64,000 bases of DNA from JAGRGG01 sp965217265 (GTDB lineage Bacteria; Pseudomonadota; Alphaproteobacteria; Geminicoccales; Geminicoccaceae), in assembly GCA_965217265.1 (NCBI GenBank), contig CBDCHP010000003.1, forward strand, positions 47,570-111,569, given 5' to 3'. This document shows positions 8,710 to 16,900 of the stretch, piece by piece (positions within the stretch are counted from its first letter, which is position 1; the number at the start of each line of letters is the position of its first letter). A program made the position numbers and the translations under genes. The notes below the pieces were generated by a model. The model had not been told where the DNA came from. It saw only the letters and a program-made list of their open reading frames with translations, and did no database searches.

Positions 8710-9552
8710 TCACCCCCGTCGCTTGGGCGCCTTGCACAAGCGGTCGAGCAGGATCGCCAGGACGACGATGGCGAGGCCGGCCTCGACGCCGGCGGCAATG
8801 TTGACGGTGTTGAGGGCGCGCACGACCGGTTGGCCGAGGCCCCCGGCGCCGACGAGGGCGGCGATGACGACCATCGAGAGCGAGAGCATGATGCACTGGG
8901 TCAGGCCCGCCATGATCGTCGGCCAAGCGTGCGGCAGCTCGACCTTCCACAACAACTGGCGCTCGGTGGCGCCGAACGCGATCACCGCCTCCTTCAAGTT
9001 GGCCGGCGCCGAGGCGATGCCGAGATAGGTCAGGCGGATCGGGGCCGGAAGGGCGAAGATGACGGTCGAGATCAGGCCCGGCACCATGCCGAGCCCGAAG
9101 AGGATCAGCGTTGGAATGAGGTAGACGAAGGTCGGGATCGTCTGCATCAAGTCGAGGATCGGCCGTAAAGTCGCGTAGAGCCAGGGCCGGTGCGCGGCGG
9201 CGATGCCCAAGGGCACGCCGATCGCCATGCATAGAACCGTCGCGGTGACGATGAGGGCCAACGTCTCGATCGTCTCCTGCCAATAGCCGAGGTTGAGCAC
9301 GAGCAGGAGCGAGAGGGCGACGCCGGCCATGAGCAGGAACGATCGTTGCAGCCACAATGCCAAGGCCGCGACGAGCAGGATGAAGGCGAGCGGGTTGATC
9401 CAGAGCATCGCCCCGACCAGGGCGTCGAGCACGGCACCGAGACTCAAGGCGACGAGGTCGAAGAGGCCGGCGAAGTTGGCGTTGATCCAGTCGATGCCGG
9501 CCTTGGCCCAGGCACCCAGCGGCAGCTTATGGTCGGTGATCCACGCCTCCAC
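8710..9552 (-). CDS. choW: Choline/glycine-betaine ABC transporter permease
   Basis: 280 residues from a GTG start at 9552, 12 bases after the choX stop. The protein has about six hydrophobic helices. The C-terminal half has the binding-protein-dependent permease motif in the region AFGATERQLLWKVELPHA (the EAA loop that contacts the ATPase). Order and family match ChoW/ProW/OpuAB. It works with choX just upstream and choV at 4466-5683. Nothing that could be an ATPase follows directly; the next gene downstream on this strand is choV, 3 kb away. Confidence 0.9.
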   Translation of the reverse strand: MEAWITDHKLPLGAWAKAGIDWINANFAGLFDLVALSLGAVLDALVGAMLWINPLAFILLVAALALWLQRSFLLMAGVALSLLLVLNLGYWQETIETLALIVTATVLCMAIGVPLGIAAAHRPWLYATLRPILDLMQTIPTFVYLIPTLILFGLGMVPGLISTVIFALPAPIRLTYLGIASAPANLKEAVIAFGATERQLLWKVELPHAWPTIMAGLTQCIMLSLSMVVIAALVGAGGLGQPVVRALNTVNIAAGVEAGLAIVVLAILLDRLCKAPKRRG

Positions 9553-9564
9553 GAGGGGCGGCCC

Positions 9565-10503
9565 TCAGCCGAGGCCGAGGGCGTCGCGCACCGCCTGGGA
9601 CCCGTCGCCGCCGCCTTGCGCCTCGACCCCTTCGAGCCACGCATCGAGCACGTCGGGGTTCTTCTTCAGCCACGCTTCGGCGGCCCGGTCGGGCGCGGTG
9701 CCCTCGTCGAGGATCATGCCCATCACCTCGTTCTCCGCCTGAAGCGTGAAGGCGAGGTTCTGCAACAGACGCCCGACGTTCGGGCATTCGTCGAGGTAGC
9801 CGCCGCGGACGTTGGTGTAGACCGTGGCGCCGCCGTAATCGGGACCGAACCAGTCGTCGCCGCCGGCCAAGTAGTCCATGTCGATGTTGGCGTTCATCGG
9901 GTGGGGCTCCCAGCCGAGGAACACGATCCACTGGTCGCGGCCGACCGAGCGGCGCACCTGGGCCAGCATGCCCTGCTCGGAACTTTCGACGATGTCGAAG
10001 CCGCCGAGGCCGAATGCGTCGTCGTCGATCATCGCCTGGATCAGGCGGTTACCGTCGTTGCCGGGCTCGATGCCGTAGATCTTGTGGTCGAGCCTGTCGG
10101 CGAAGGCGGCGATGTCGCCGAAGCCCTTCAAGCCGGCATCAAAGGCGAAAGCCGGGACCGCGAGGGTGTACTTGGCCCCTTCGAGGTTGGCGCGCACGGT
10201 CTCGACCGAACCGTCCTCGCGGTAAGGGGCGATGTCGGCCTCCATCGTCGGCATCCAGTTGCCCAAGAACACGTCGACGTCGCCGTTCTTCAGGCTGGCG
10301 TAGGTGACGGGCACGGAGAGCAGCTCGGTCTCGGTCTCGTAGCCCAGGCCTTCGAGCACGGTGGTGGCGAGCGCCGTCGTCGCGGTGATGTCGGTCCAGC
10401 CGACGTCGGCGAAGGTGACGGCGGCGCAGGCGGGGTCTTCCGCCGCCAGGGCTGGAGTCATCGAGGCCAGAAGAGCAATGGCGGCGAGCGGGGCGGATCG
10501 CAT
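9565..10503 (-). CDS. choX: Choline/betaine periplasmic binding protein
   Basis: 312 residues with a Sec signal (cleavage near residue 20, PALAAED). Aromatic residues that form the quaternary-ammonium cage in ChoX appear in the expected places: VGWTDI, LGNWMPT, KYTLAVP and LGWEPHPMN. This places it in the OpuAC/ProX/ChoX class that delivers choline or betaine to the ChoW permease. It is the first gene of the leftward choXW unit; transcription presumably starts in the 10504-10608 gap. Choline and betaine are not distinguished by sequence with certainty. Confidence 0.9.
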   Translation of the reverse strand: MRSAPLAAIALLASMTPALAAEDPACAAVTFADVGWTDITATTALATTVLEGLGYETETELLSVPVTYASLKNGDVDVFLGNWMPTMEADIAPYREDGSVETVRANLEGAKYTLAVPAFAFDAGLKGFGDIAAFADRLDHKIYGIEPGNDGNRLIQAMIDDDAFGLGGFDIVESSEQGMLAQVRRSVGRDQWIVFLGWEPHPMNANIDMDYLAGGDDWFGPDYGGATVYTNVRGGYLDECPNVGRLLQNLAFTLQAENEVMGMILDEGTAPDRAAEAWLKKNPDVLDAWLEGVEAQGGGDGSQAVRDALGLG

Positions 10504-10608
10504 GTCGTAGTCCTGTCGTTGACGCGATGCCCGAGCTTAGGGCGATGCGCATCAATCGTGAAGCCCACGTCGGCGCCCGTGCGGATGTCTCGCGGCTTCA
10601 AAGCTAGA

Positions 10609-10637
10609 GGGGCCGCGCCGATCCGACGCGCGGCCCC
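10609..10637 (-). terminator. GC-rich hairpin after the GH26-like gene
   Basis: GGGGCCGCGC (10609-10618) pairs perfectly with GCGCGGCCCC (10628-10637) over a 9-base loop. It begins 8 bases beyond the stop codon of the leftward gene at 10645. The following bases on that strand are only moderately T-rich. Probable terminator shielding choX. Confidence 0.6.
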
Positions 10638-10644
10638 TGTCGGA

Positions 10645-11838
10645 TCAACGGCTCCAGAGCCGCTTGTAGGCCGTGCTCGACTTCGGGTTCACGTGTTTGG
10701 GAAATATCCGGTATGTGTTCTCGTTACGACAGTTATAGTAGGAGGCGTAGGCAATATTCTTGGAGTTCTTCTTCAAGAATTTGTAAACATTTTCAATAAA
10801 GATAGGATTGTCCCTGCTTTGCCTCGTATAGCCGTTCGAGATGCCCCACTCGCCGATGGCCAGCGGCTTGCCCTTGCTCTTGGCGTAGCTCAGCCAGGCG
10901 CCGGGGCCGTAAGGCCCACCGTTGAACTTGGCATTGTAGTACTTGTCCCAGATCTTCTGGGTGTTGAAGCTGGGATAGCGGTCGTAGAGGACGACGCCGA
11001 TGATGTCGACGACGTCGCCGCCGGGGTAGATCTTGTCGACGTTGAACTTCAAGTGACCCTTCTTCGCCATCGGCCACTCGATCTTGAAGCTTTTATCGAC
11101 CAACTTGATCGTCTTGGCCGCGCGCCTGAAGCACTTCTTGTAACCTTCTGGGTTCTTGCCGGCGCTCCAGGGGAACCAGCTACCGTTCGCCTCCCAGCCG
11201 AGGCGGATGATGGCGTTGGACGCGCCGCGGCTCTTCATGACCTGGGCGGCCTCGCGGTGGTAGCGATCGAAGGCGCCCCTGGCGCAATTGTCGAACTGTC
11301 TCGCCGTGTTCTCGGTCAGGAGGGGCACGCTGACGACTGGCCGCGCCTTGCTCTTGATGAGAGCACCCAAACCGCCGCCGCGCGTCCACTTCAGCATCTT
11401 GCCCCAGCTGCCCTTCGGCGCCCAACCCTTGACGACGTCGAGGTCCCGGCCACGCCACTTGGCCAACTCGCCCTCCTTGCTCCAGGAACGGTTGAAGCAG
11501 GAGAAGCCCGAGGCCCAGGGCAAGCCCGAACGTGCCGAGGATACCTTGCTGCCGCTGCCGCCGCTCCTAGATCTGGATCTGGATCTAGACTTGCTGGAGG
11601 CGACGAGGTGGATGGAGTCGGCCGCCGCCGGATCGCCTTTGAAGACGGCATTATCGGGTGCCTCCGTTGTCAGCATCGTCTTCGACGTTTCAGACAACGC
11701 AAGATGCGGCGTGGCGGCAGCCGCGTCGTACGCGGCGGCGAGGGGCACGGCGACGATTACGCCGGCCGTTAGGCACAAAGATTTGTATGCAGTGGGACTA
11801 GTTCGACGATTCTTGAAGCACCGCGCCAGTTGCAGCAT
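10645..11838 (-). CDS. Secreted GH26-like beta-glycanase (mannanase-like)
   Basis: 397 residues. A signal peptide is followed by a low-complexity linker with KSRSRSRSRSGGSGS near residue 85. The catalytic TIM-barrel part holds IIRLGWEANGSWFPW (candidate acid/base Glu, very like the HExNGxWFxW of GH26) and PLAIGEWGIS (candidate nucleophile Glu). GH26 enzymes cut beta-mannans or related glucans. The variant Gly-Trp before the first Glu and the divergent rest make the exact activity uncertain. It is a single gene, flanked by hairpins on both sides. Confidence 0.68.
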   Translation of the reverse strand: MLQLARCFKNRRTSPTAYKSLCLTAGVIVAVPLAAAYDAAAATPHLALSETSKTMLTTEAPDNAVFKGDPAAADSIHLVASSKSRSRSRSRSGGSGSKVSSARSGLPWASGFSCFNRSWSKEGELAKWRGRDLDVVKGWAPKGSWGKMLKWTRGGGLGALIKSKARPVVSVPLLTENTARQFDNCARGAFDRYHREAAQVMKSRGASNAIIRLGWEANGSWFPWSAGKNPEGYKKCFRRAAKTIKLVDKSFKIEWPMAKKGHLKFNVDKIYPGGDVVDIIGVVLYDRYPSFNTQKIWDKYYNAKFNGGPYGPGAWLSYAKSKGKPLAIGEWGISNGYTRQSRDNPIFIENVYKFLKKNSKNIAYASYYNCRNENTYRIFPKHVNPKSSTAYKRLWSR

Positions 11839-12164
11839 TTTGCTTTTCCCGTGATTTCTTGAGGGCGGTCCCGTGCCACGGAGGTGGCACGGGCCGCTTG
11901 TTCAGACGCGGCGGAAGCCGGGATATTCCACGGACAAGGCGCATTGGATATCCCACCGATCCCTTATTTGGCGAAGCGGCAGGACGATAAACTTTGCTGA
12001 CCGCAAAAAATGGTTGAAGATCAGCGGGCTGTCCTTCGAAGTTTTTCAATTTTAAGTTGAATGAATAAATAATTTAAGCGCGAATAATATGTTGCCCCTG
12101 CCAATTAACGCAGCGCTTTACGAGCGCGCGAGTTCTACTAAAAGATGATTTTTCCTGGTGACAT
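11839..12164. other. AT-rich intergenic region, no gene seen
   Basis: Between the GH26-like gene and treY. Apart from the hairpin at 11870-11893 it holds no plausible coding frame. The right part (about 12030-12160) is much more AT-rich than the flanking genes and probably contains the promoter of the leftward gene. Confidence 0.5.
11870..11893. other. Perfect 10-bp stem hairpin upstream of the GH26-like gene
   Basis: CCCGTGCCAC and GTGGCACGGG flank a GGAG tetraloop 31 bases in front of the leftward start at 11838. In that orientation it would lie in the 5' leader; it might equally be a terminator for transcription arriving from treY. No T-run follows on either side. Confidence 0.5.
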
Positions 12165-14825
12165 TCAACTTCTGCTGACTAAAACGGCAACCGGAAATTC
12201 ACCGAACACGTCGCCGAGCGGCAGGGATTGGCCCTCGAATCTTCGCCCGTCGAGCAGCGACACGAGGGGCGTGTCCGTCAGCTTCAGGGTCGTGCTTTGC
12301 CAAAGGTCAGGAGGGGGGGGTAAGCGGTCGCCAAGGCGCTGTCTGAGCAGGCGGGCGACGGCGACGACGGCGGTCGTGCCGTCCGCGTCGACGCGCTCGA
12401 AGGCGAAGACGTGCCGGGCGGCATCGCCCTCGATCGTGAGCGGTCGGTAGCGGCCGGCCGTGAACAGGTCGGGGTGCCGCGCCCGCCATTCCAGGATGCG
12501 CGCGATCAGGGCCTGCTTGAGGCGCCCGTCGCGCCAGCCCTCGACGTCGATCGTCGTCTTCGCCAGCGCCGCCGCGCGCGCGTCCCAGTCGACCGGGCGG
12601 CGGTTGTCGGGATCAACGGTGCTCAAGTCCCAGAACTCGGTGCCCTGGTAGACGTCGGGCACGCCCGGCAGGGTCAGCTTCAAGACGGTCTGCGCCAGTC
12701 CGCTCAAAGCCCCAATCGGGTCGATCTGGTCGAGAAAGGCGCGCAGCCGGTCGAGGAACTCGGCGCTCCGGTCCCGGTCGAGGGCGCCGCGCACGAAGGC
12801 GGCGACCGCCGTCTCGTAGGCCTCGTTCGGCGAGAGCCAATTGGTATGAAGCTTGGCCTCGCGGCAGGCTTTCTCCAGGTAGGCAACCAGCCGCTCGGCG
12901 AGGTCGTGCAAGAGGCCCGCATCGGCGACGTCGCCGCCGGGCGGGAAGGCGCCGACGAGCATCTGGTAGAACAGGTACTCGGTCTTAGGCTCGGGATGGA
13001 CGGCCTCGCCCTCGCCGGTGCGCAAGCGCGCGTTCATCGCGTACCACGCCGCGACCTCCTCGCCCCAGGGCCCGGCCAGCTCCGACAGGGCGGCGATGCG
13101 CAGCCGCGTGTCCTCGCCGCGCTTGGTGTCGTGCGTCGCCGTCGCGATCAGGCCGTATGGGTGGCGCTCGGCGAGGTTGGCGAAGAAGGCGTGCGCCGCC
13201 CCGGCCGACAGGCCGAAGCGGTCGGGCTCGCCGCCGACCTCGTTCAGCGCGACCAGCCGGTGCCAGCGATAAAAGGCGGTGTCCTCCAGGGACTTCGCCA
13301 TCGCCGGGCCGGTCCGCTGCTCGAAACCGGTCAACAGCGCCCGCGTCACGGCACCGTCCGGCCCCTCGTCGAGGAAGACGCGCTTGAGGTAGCGAAAGAC
13401 GTAAGGGTCGGGCAGATCCATCGCCGCCTCGGCGTCGTCGAGGGCTTGGCTCAAGCGCACCTCGTCCTCGGCCGTGAAGCGGCCGTCGCCGCCGTAGGTG
13501 CGATAGACCGGAAAGGCGGTGACGAGGGCGACGAGCGCGTCCTCGATCAGCCCGACCGGCAGGTCGCGATCGACGGGGTCGTTCGCCGCCAGATCGGCGA
13601 GGCGGGCGCTCAAGCGCGACATCTCGGCCTTGAGCGGGCCGCGCAGGGTCTCGTCCTTGGCGCCGCGAACGACGGCGAGGAAACCTTCGGGATCGCCGCC
13701 CATGCGGGCGTAGGTCGCGTTCAGGGCCGCCTCGCCGTCCGGGTCGACGAACAGGCCCAGGATGGCGTTCAGCGTCTCGTAGCCGGTCGTGCCCGCGACC
13801 GGCCAGGAAACCGGCAGTTCCTCGCCTTCGCCCAGGATCTTCTCGACCAGGATCCAAGGCCGCATGTCGGCGCGCGCGGCCCGCATCGCGTCGGCCAACT
13901 GTTCGAGGTAGCTGCCGGGCTTGGCGAGGCCGTCGACGTGGTCGATGCGCAGGCCGCTGAGCTGGCCCTTGCCGTAGAGATCGAGGGCGAGCGCGTGCGT
14001 CGCCCTGAAGACTTCCGGCTCCTCGACGCGCACGCCGACCAGTTCGGTGATGTCGAAGAAGCGGCGCCAGTTGAGCATGGCGTTGCCGGTGCGCCAGTAG
14101 GCGAGCCGCCACGCCTGGGCCTCGATCAGCGCGTCCAGCGTCTCGGCCGGCACGTCGTCGAGGGTCGCCGGCAGCCCTTCCCAAGCGGCGGCGAGATCGT
14201 TGACGAGGGTGGGGAAGGTCGCGGGCGTCGCCGCCTTGAGGCGGACGAGGAGATCGTCGCCCAAACGCCCTTCGAGGGCCATCGCCCATGTGCGCGGGTC
14301 GAGCGGGTAGCGATTATCGTAGTAGGCGATGTCGAGGCTGGGCGGGTCCTGATCGAGGGCGAGCTTGAGTTCGCCGTTCGCCAGCACCTCGCCGTAGGGG
14401 GCGCCCAGTTGCGGCAGGAGGATGCGGCCGGGGGTGCCGCCGGCGCGGGCGTCCCAATCGACGTCGAAGAAGACGGCACTCGGCGCCTCTTGCCCCCAGC
14501 GCAGCAGGTCCTGCCAATAGGGATTGTCAGCACCAACGCCTAAGTGGTTGGGCACGATGTCGAGCAGGAGGCCGAGCCCGTTCGCGGCGAGGGCTTGGCC
14601 GAGCTTCTCGAAGCCCTCGTGGCCGCCCAACTCCGGGTCGAGGCGGGCCGGATCGACGATGTCGTAGCCGTGCGTCGAGCCGGCGCGCGCCTTGAAGATC
14701 GGCGAGGCGTAGAGGTGGCTGATGCCGAGCCGCTTCAAGTAGGGGACGATCTCGGCCGCTTTGGCAAAGTCCATGCCGTTGCGGAACTGCAGCCGGTAGG
14801 TCGCGATCGGGGGCGGTGCGGTCAT
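12165..14825 (-). CDS. treY: Maltooligosyl trehalose synthase
   Basis: 886 residues, a normal to slightly long TreY. It isomerises the reducing-end alpha-1,4 bond of malto-oligosaccharides to a trehalose-type alpha,alpha-1,1 bond. GH13 motifs are present: DIVPNHLGV, the nucleophile Asp in LRIDHVDGLA, the acid Glu in WILVEKILGEGEELP and the final Asp in TATHDTKRGED. The start ATG at 14825 overlaps the malQ stop as ATGA, showing translational coupling. It is the last gene of the leftward glycogen/trehalose operon, and its product is the substrate of the TreZ domain encoded two genes upstream. Confidence 0.95.
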   Translation of the reverse strand: MTAPPPIATYRLQFRNGMDFAKAAEIVPYLKRLGISHLYASPIFKARAGSTHGYDIVDPARLDPELGGHEGFEKLGQALAANGLGLLLDIVPNHLGVGADNPYWQDLLRWGQEAPSAVFFDVDWDARAGGTPGRILLPQLGAPYGEVLANGELKLALDQDPPSLDIAYYDNRYPLDPRTWAMALEGRLGDDLLVRLKAATPATFPTLVNDLAAAWEGLPATLDDVPAETLDALIEAQAWRLAYWRTGNAMLNWRRFFDITELVGVRVEEPEVFRATHALALDLYGKGQLSGLRIDHVDGLAKPGSYLEQLADAMRAARADMRPWILVEKILGEGEELPVSWPVAGTTGYETLNAILGLFVDPDGEAALNATYARMGGDPEGFLAVVRGAKDETLRGPLKAEMSRLSARLADLAANDPVDRDLPVGLIEDALVALVTAFPVYRTYGGDGRFTAEDEVRLSQALDDAEAAMDLPDPYVFRYLKRVFLDEGPDGAVTRALLTGFEQRTGPAMAKSLEDTAFYRWHRLVALNEVGGEPDRFGLSAGAAHAFFANLAERHPYGLIATATHDTKRGEDTRLRIAALSELAGPWGEEVAAWYAMNARLRTGEGEAVHPEPKTEYLFYQMLVGAFPPGGDVADAGLLHDLAERLVAYLEKACREAKLHTNWLSPNEAYETAVAAFVRGALDRDRSAEFLDRLRAFLDQIDPIGALSGLAQTVLKLTLPGVPDVYQGTEFWDLSTVDPDNRRPVDWDARAAALAKTTIDVEGWRDGRLKQALIARILEWRARHPDLFTAGRYRPLTIEGDAARHVFAFERVDADGTTAVVAVARLLRQRLGDRLPPPPDLWQSTTLKLTDTPLVSLLDGRRFEGQSLPLGDVFGEFPVAVLVSRS

Positions 14826-16900
14826 TGTGCGTCGTCATTCTCGCTCAAGCGGGGCCGCGCCTCGCGCATGGCCCCGAACAGGGCGTTCGCGCCCGGATCG
14901 CCCAAAAAGCCGTCGATCGCGACCGGCGGGCGGCGGCGCCAGTTCGGGTGCTCGTCGATCGTGCCGGGCAGGTTCGCCTGCTCGACGTCGAGGAGCGCGT
15001 CCTCCAATTGCAGCATGAGCAGGGTGCTCGGGGTCGTGGCGAGATAGCGGTGCACGGCGAGCAGCAGCGCCTCGTTCGCGCCGTCTTCGCCGGCGTCGAG
15101 CGTGCCGGGCTCGGCGATCCCGGCCGCCTCCAGGGCCTCGACGATCCGCCCCCGATCCACGGCCCGCTCCCGGCGTTCGTCCTCGGCCTGATCGGGCTCG
15201 GGGAACAGGTCGAGCTTGTCCCGCCAATCAATGTCTTGGCCCCGCCAGTAGCCTTTGAGCGTCGGCAGGTCGTGCGTCGAGAGCGAGGTGAGCGCGCCCG
15301 CGGCGTAGGCCTCGGGGGCCTTGGGCGTCTCCTCCTCGCGCTCGAACCAGAAGACCTTGCACGACAGCATGCCGGCCGCGTCCATCGCATCCCCGAACCC
15401 TTCCGGTACGGTGCCGAGGTCCTCGCCGATGACGAGGCAGGAGGTTCGGTGCGCTTCGAGCGCGATCAGCCGGGCGATGTCCTCGAACGGGAAGCGGATA
15501 TAGGCCCCCTCGCCGGCGTCCATGCCGTCGACCACCCACCACTGCCGCTTGAGGCCGAGGACGTGGTCGACGCGAATGGCGCCCGCGTGGCGCATGTTGG
15601 CGCGCAAATCGGCGATCAGCGGCTCGAACCCGGCTTTGGCCAGCGCCGTCGGCGCGAAGGGCGCCAAGCCCCAGACCTGCCCCTTGGGGTTGAAGATGTC
15701 GGGCGGGGCGCCGATCGACACGCCGCGCAAGGAGAAGTCGGGCTCGGCCCAGACCGTGCTCCCGGCCGGGTTCACCCCGACGGCGAGGTCGCGGTAGAGG
15801 CCGATGCGCATGCCCGACGCCAGCGCTTGCTCCTGCGCCGCCGCCAACTGCTCGTCGGCGAGCCACTGGAGAAAGGCGAAGAAGCCGACCCGCTCGGGGT
15901 GCTGCGCCGCGAAGTCGGCGACCGCCCTGCCCTTCGGGTCGTCCCAGCCCTTCGGCCACTGCCAAAAGGCGAACGCCTCGGGCGCCTCGGCCATCGCCGC
16001 CTCTTGCAGGGCGTCGAAGCGGGCGTGGCGTTCGAGCGGCTCGCCCATCGCGGCCCTGAACGCCAGGAAGCGCGCCTTGAGGGCGTCGTCGTCGGGGCGC
16101 CCCCGCAAACCGTCCCAGAGCCCTTCGAGCGCCGCCTTCTTGCGCGCCGCGGCTTGGGGGTAGTCGATCAGATCGCCGGTCGGAACGGGCGGCAGCCCCT
16201 CGGCCAAGGGCAGGCCGAGGTCGGCCGCGGCCCTGTCGAGGGCGATGTAGAGCCAGTTCAAGAAGCGCCGGCTCGACGGGGCGTAGGGGCTGACCGCCTC
16301 TGGCTGCGCCGGGAAGAGGGCGTGCAGCGGGTTCAGGCCGAGGAAGTCGGCCCCCTTGCCGCCGAGCCCGGCGGCGAGGTCGGCCGCCGCTTTGAAATCG
16401 CCGACCCCGTCGTCACCCGCCCGGCGCAGGCCGTAGAGCTGCGCGCCGAGGCCCCAGACGCGCTCGATGCCGAACGCCTCGGGCGGGGGGCAGCGCGGCG
16501 GGCAGGCGGCGAGCGCGATCGGCGCGCCGTCGATCTTCAGGGTGTGGCGGCCGACCGGCAGGTCGAGCGGCAGGGCCACGCCGTCGTCCGCCGCCGTCAG
16601 CCGGCCGGTGTGGCGCGTCCCGTCGGCGAGCGTCAGGGTGAACGGCGCGTCGGCGCGGGATGGATCGAGTGCCAGCACCGGGTTCTGTCCGGCGGACGCG
16701 ATCAGGTGGCGCTCCTCTTCCTGCTCCGCGCCTCGCGCGCGCAGGCGCTCGGCCGCCTCCGCCTCGCCGCCGACCTCGACGCCCATGACGCCGAGGAGGG
16801 CGCGCAACGAGTCCTCGCCGACGCGCTTGTCTTCCCCGTGCGCGTCGGTCCAGGCGACGTTGATGCCGTAGGCGCTCGCCAAGTCTTCGAGGGCGCTCAC
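14822..16900 (-). CDS. malQ: 4-alpha-glucanotransferase (amylomaltase)
   Basis: 692 residues from a GTG start at 16900 that overlaps the upstream stop as GTGA. It has the GH77 signature blocks IRVDHVLGLKRQWWV, LVIGEDLGTVPEGF and STHDLPTLKGYW with the Asp/Glu/Asp triad, after an N-terminal beta-rich domain of about 150 residues typical of proteobacterial MalQ. It redistributes glucosyl units among malto-oligosaccharides and so supplies chains long enough for TreY. Embedded between glgX-treZ and treY in the same transcript. Confidence 0.95.
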   Translation of the reverse strand: MSALEDLASAYGINVAWTDAHGEDKRVGEDSLRALLGVMGVEVGGEAEAAERLRARGAEQEEERHLIASAGQNPVLALDPSRADAPFTLTLADGTRHTGRLTAADDGVALPLDLPVGRHTLKIDGAPIALAACPPRCPPPEAFGIERVWGLGAQLYGLRRAGDDGVGDFKAAADLAAGLGGKGADFLGLNPLHALFPAQPEAVSPYAPSSRRFLNWLYIALDRAAADLGLPLAEGLPPVPTGDLIDYPQAAARKKAALEGLWDGLRGRPDDDALKARFLAFRAAMGEPLERHARFDALQEAAMAEAPEAFAFWQWPKGWDDPKGRAVADFAAQHPERVGFFAFLQWLADEQLAAAQEQALASGMRIGLYRDLAVGVNPAGSTVWAEPDFSLRGVSIGAPPDIFNPKGQVWGLAPFAPTALAKAGFEPLIADLRANMRHAGAIRVDHVLGLKRQWWVVDGMDAGEGAYIRFPFEDIARLIALEAHRTSCLVIGEDLGTVPEGFGDAMDAAGMLSCKVFWFEREEETPKAPEAYAAGALTSLSTHDLPTLKGYWRGQDIDWRDKLDLFPEPDQAEDERRERAVDRGRIVEALEAAGIAEPGTLDAGEDGANEALLLAVHRYLATTPSTLLMLQLEDALLDVEQANLPGTIDEHPNWRRRPPVAIDGFLGDPGANALFGAMREARPRLSENDDAQ

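Noticed and set aside
9346..11772. 808-codon rightward open frame
   Set aside because: It spans antisense to choW, choX and the GH26-like gene, across their intergenic regions. The leftward genes have signal peptides and family motifs, so this is a shadow.
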